The notes beneath the pieces are model-generated. The model made no database searches and was not told the origin of the DNA. It saw only the letters and a list, made by a program, of their open reading frames with translations. This document shows, one piece after another, positions 7,321 to 9,687 of a DNA stretch of 9,687 nucleotides (positions are counted from its first letter, which is position 1; every line of letters begins with the position of its first letter). Made by a program: the position numbers and the translations under genes. Source of the stretch: Candidatus Zixiibacteriota bacterium (lineage in GTDB: Bacteria > Zixibacteria > MSB-5A5 > JAABVY01); NCBI GenBank assembly GCA_014730285.1, contig WJIM01000269.1, positions 1-9,687 on the forward strand. Direction: 5' to 3'.

Positions 7321-7348
7321 AATATACTGTTAAATTTCTGTAAGTCAA
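7321..7348 (-). promoter_or_regulatory. Sigma70-type promoter upstream of htrA
   Basis: On the minus strand TTGACT (7343-7348, 5 of 6 to consensus) is followed after 16 bases by TATATT (7321-7326, 5 of 6). The predicted transcription start is near 7314, giving a leader of about 24 bases to TTG 7290. This is the best promoter match I noticed in the window and probably drives htrA and perhaps the sigma factor gene. Confidence 0.62.
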
Positions 7349-7414
7349 TACCTTTTTATTGCACATTCTGTACTACCGAATAATACTGTAATTGTTCCCT
7401 CTTTTTTAACGATC

Positions 7415-7436
7415 CAATTATATACCGCTATAATTG
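7415..7436 (-). other. AT-rich perfect hairpin after the GH35-like gene
   Basis: An 8-base-pair perfect inverted repeat (CAATTATA and TATAATTG) around a six-base GCGGTA loop begins 6 bases after the glycoside hydrolase stop. It could be a weak terminator, since an A/T-rich stretch with a run of six A on the minus strand lies downstream. The stem has only one G-C pair and no adjacent T-run, so an operator or chance palindrome is equally possible. Confidence 0.3.
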
Positions 7437-7442
7437 ATTATT

Positions 7443-9650
7443 TTATTGATTTTTTTGTGTCTTTGGCGAAGATTTTTGGGCCGGAGCTATCAGCCATACA
7501 TGGCTGTCGAGGCTGCGCAGCTCGATTATAATGCCCGAGGCCAGATTGCGTGAGGTTATCAGCTTTTTCTCCCCGGAAAACAGCTCAATCATGCCGAGTT
7601 TGGCTGATCTTATGCCAACCTTTTTCAAATCCGCCTGAACCGCCACCTGCAGAGGATGCCGTTCGATCTTCTTGAACGGAAGCTGGGGACGGGAATACAG
7701 AAGATAAAGCAGGGCACGGTTTTTGTCTGTCCTGATTATTGCCCTGACATCCGGATTGGAGGTATAAATAAACGGCTCGATTTTGCATTCAGCCAGAAGA
7801 GATTCCAGAAAAGCCATCTTGCTATGATAATACTGGGTAGAAAGGTCGAAACTGACGAATATCACCTTGCCCTTGAAACGGTTCGATCTGACCGCCACCA
7901 CGCTCTTTCCAGCCTTGGCAATCGATTTGGCCTGGGTATCGCTTGATCTCAAGGTACCGTAGAGCAAAGCCGGGAAGTTCTGATTATCGAACTTGACATC
8001 GGCGACCTCGAAGGAGGAGGTCGACCTGAGCTTTAGATATAAAGATAAGATATTGCAGGCGTTACCGTTAGAATCATATTTGGGCACCAGTCCCACAAAA
8101 ATAATATTTTTGCCCTCTTTTATCTTCTCGATAATCAATTCCTGCTCGGAGGCATCCATGTATTCGGAAACCGGAATTATTAAGGTCTCGTACCTATCCA
8201 GACTGCCGGGATTGGTCAATTCCGGAATAGCATAATCGATTTTGAGCCGGTCAAGATCGCGTCCGATACCCGGAAGAGTCGAATATATGATATTATCGAT
8301 ATAATCGAATTTTTCAGGCTCCGCCAGAAGATCAAGATAGGCGTGCTGTTTGTAAGAAACAACACCGACATTGGCAACCGATTCAAAGCCGCCGAAATCG
8401 ACCTGCATGGCCGCCGCGCTGAAATGCTTCATAACATCGTATGCGGGCTGTATAGTGCCGTCATTGGCCAGAGCGCCGTCATACCAATGATCGCGCTCGA
8501 CGAACATACTGGCGTTGAAGCCTTTAATGCCCCCTGCCAGCGCAAGCGTCGTGATATAGCGTGTGGCACGGTCCGAGACGGGGAAAAAGCTCTTCGACTT
8601 TTTGGGATCGGAGGAAGACATTCCGATCGAAATCTCGGTCGCAAACGGAAAATCGCTGTTGGCCGCCAGGTAACGAACTTTCTGAAGAATATCAGAGGAT
8701 GTATCGTTCCAATCCAGCGTTGCCCCCAGAATCTTGGGCTCATCCTCATCGGGAGGATTAAAATCATTCATGGGCGGCTGTACGTTGGAACGGAAGCTCA
8801 CTGTGCCCAGGAATAAGGGATTACAGCCGAATGAGACATAGAAATCACGCAGCGCATTTACATAGCTGATCTGCAAATAACGCTTGAATCTGAGCCAATC
8901 CATCTTCGAGGCCTGGCTGTTATCCTGAATCTGGTCGATTTCCTCAAATTCTTTGAGCTGGCTGAAATCTTTGATTTTAAGCCCATAGGCCTTATTGAAC
9001 GATTTGGTATCCTGATACAAATTCTCCAGAAATTCAGGATAAAGCTCCTTCATATTATATTCATTAAAGTCGCCGCTCTTGGGGTCGAAATTCCCAGCGA
9101 AGAAGTTATCACTGCCCAGCTCGATCATGAATATCGGGCCGCGGGGATAGATATAATTCTTGATAATCTCGGTTAAGCCGTTTAAATAATGCTTGACGAA
9201 ATTCAAATAACGCGGATTCATCAAAGACGGAAATCCCGAGACCTCAACATCATCCTGGGAAACCGCCTTCAAAATCTTGCCCTCCGAATTTTTAGCAAAG
9301 ATTTCCGGGTATTTATCCAGAAACGACGGCAACCCGTTACGTTTAACCTGGGCGTTGATAAATGGCCCGGGACGGACTATCATCTTGAATCCAAATTCAC
9401 GCGCAAGTTCAATAAAGACAATCAAGTCCTTGGATTGATCGGCAAACCCGGAAAAGTCGAATTCCCGGTTTTGGTCTTCATGATGATTCCACGGTATTAC
9501 GGTGGAGATTATCTTGAAACCGGCTCGTTTGATCCGCTCGAAACAAATCGACCAGTATCTTTTGGGCACACGAAAATAGTGAATTTCGGCGGAAAACGGA
9601 AGATACTCTTCCTTACCAATTAGTATTTTATGCTCTGATAAGGCTATCAT
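7443..9650 (-). CDS. GH35-like glycoside hydrolase (beta-galactosidase/exo-glycosidase family) with trimerisation-like domain
   Basis: A 735-residue cytoplasmic protein with no signal peptide. The N-terminal (beta/alpha)8 barrel (about 1-420) has GH35 hallmarks: SAEIHYFRVPKRYW (20-33), STVIPWNHHE (49-58) and VRPGPFINAQVKRNGLPSFL (92-111). The predicted nucleophile is E339 in FATEISIG. The acid/base motif, usually Q-[IV]-E-N-E-Y after GGPIIMV, here reads IELGSDNFF (176-184), so D181 stands where the catalytic Glu is expected. A later block GGIKGFNASMFVERDHWYDGA (373-393) suits GH35/GH42-like enzymes. Residues about 425-620 look like a beta-galactosidase trimerisation (glutamine-amidotransferase-like) domain, followed by a short beta-rich region and a Lys-rich tail. 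This layout resembles archaeal GH35 exo-glucosaminidases as well as beta-galactosidases, so the substrate is open. ATG 9650 has only a weak TAGG upstream. It is 137 bases from htrA with an intervening promoter and is probably a separate unit. Confidence 0.8.
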   Translation of the reverse strand: MIALSEHKILIGKEEYLPFSAEIHYFRVPKRYWSICFERIKRAGFKIISTVIPWNHHEDQNREFDFSGFADQSKDLIVFIELAREFGFKMIVRPGPFINAQVKRNGLPSFLDKYPEIFAKNSEGKILKAVSQDDVEVSGFPSLMNPRYLNFVKHYLNGLTEIIKNYIYPRGPIFMIELGSDNFFAGNFDPKSGDFNEYNMKELYPEFLENLYQDTKSFNKAYGLKIKDFSQLKEFEEIDQIQDNSQASKMDWLRFKRYLQISYVNALRDFYVSFGCNPLFLGTVSFRSNVQPPMNDFNPPDEDEPKILGATLDWNDTSSDILQKVRYLAANSDFPFATEISIGMSSSDPKKSKSFFPVSDRATRYITTLALAGGIKGFNASMFVERDHWYDGALANDGTIQPAYDVMKHFSAAAMQVDFGGFESVANVGVVSYKQHAYLDLLAEPEKFDYIDNIIYSTLPGIGRDLDRLKIDYAIPELTNPGSLDRYETLIIPVSEYMDASEQELIIEKIKEGKNIIFVGLVPKYDSNGNACNILSLYLKLRSTSSFEVADVKFDNQNFPALLYGTLRSSDTQAKSIAKAGKSVVAVRSNRFKGKVIFVSFDLSTQYYHSKMAFLESLLAECKIEPFIYTSNPDVRAIIRTDKNRALLYLLYSRPQLPFKKIERHPLQVAVQADLKKVGIRSAKLGMIELFSGEKKLITSRNLASGIIIELRSLDSHVWLIAPAQKSSPKTQKNQ

Positions 9651-9687
9651 AATAATTAGAGCCTATTTTATCTAAATCGGGTCTCAA

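Noticed and set aside
7338..7390. Three TACAG copies (minus strand) around the htrA promoter at 7338-7342, 7368-7372 and 7386-7390
   Set aside because: The repeats are only five bases long, irregularly spaced and in AT-rich DNA, so chance is a sufficient explanation without comparative data.
8343..8816. Plus-strand open frame of 157 codons opposite the GH35-like gene
   Set aside because: The opposing frame holds family motifs such as the nucleophile block. This frame has none and is best explained as a shadow.
9651..9687. TTGAGA and TAAAAT as a promoter upstream of the GH35-like gene
   Set aside because: The two boxes are only 11 bases apart, too close for a sigma70 promoter, and the window ends before the full upstream region.

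Overview
This window is a dense, one-directional stretch of ordinary-looking bacterial chromosome. Seven protein genes all read on the minus strand, so gene order runs from the right edge to the left edge. I see no RNA genes, insertion sequences, phage genes or CRISPR arrays. The best lineage marker is a 284-residue primary-type sigma factor that lacks region 1.1 and closely resembles the short RpoD of the Bacteroidota/Chlorobi side of the FCB group. At least three genes appear to use TTG starts behind strong Shine-Dalgarno sites, which is unlike typical Bacteroidota. My inference is an uncultured FCB-type lineage (for example Zixibacteria or a relative). The phylum is not proven by the sequence.

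Layout in transcription order: (1) 9650-7443, a cytoplasmic GH35-like glycoside hydrolase with a beta-galactosidase trimerisation-like domain and an altered acid/base motif. (2) 7442-7306, a 137-base gap with an AT-rich hairpin and a good sigma70-type promoter. (3) 7290-5764, a membrane-anchored HtrA/Deg protease with two PDZ domains. (4) 5703-4849, the sigma factor, 60 bases after htrA. (5) 4848-4681, a strong intrinsic terminator followed by a probable promoter. (6) 4680-1, a tight heme cluster hemE-hemN-hemH-hemG/hemY. Its genes are overlapping or 2 to 23 bases apart, and the last runs off the left edge.

The four heme genes form a route from uroporphyrinogen III to protoheme: HemE makes coproporphyrinogen III, the radical-SAM HemN makes protoporphyrinogen IX without oxygen, the HemG/HemY-type flavoprotein oxidises it to protoporphyrin IX, and HemH inserts iron. 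A true HemN inside the operon points to the classical protoporphyrin-dependent route rather than the coproporphyrin-dependent one. The upper half of the window pairs an envelope quality-control protease with a general sigma factor. The terminator at 4794-4826 separates this unit from the heme operon.

I found no convincing novel system. The points most worth a second look are the degenerate acid/base site of the GH35-like enzyme, active-site substitutions in HemE, two start-codon and promoter problems (htrA and hemE), and an oxygen-independent step beside a flavoprotein oxidase in one heme operon.
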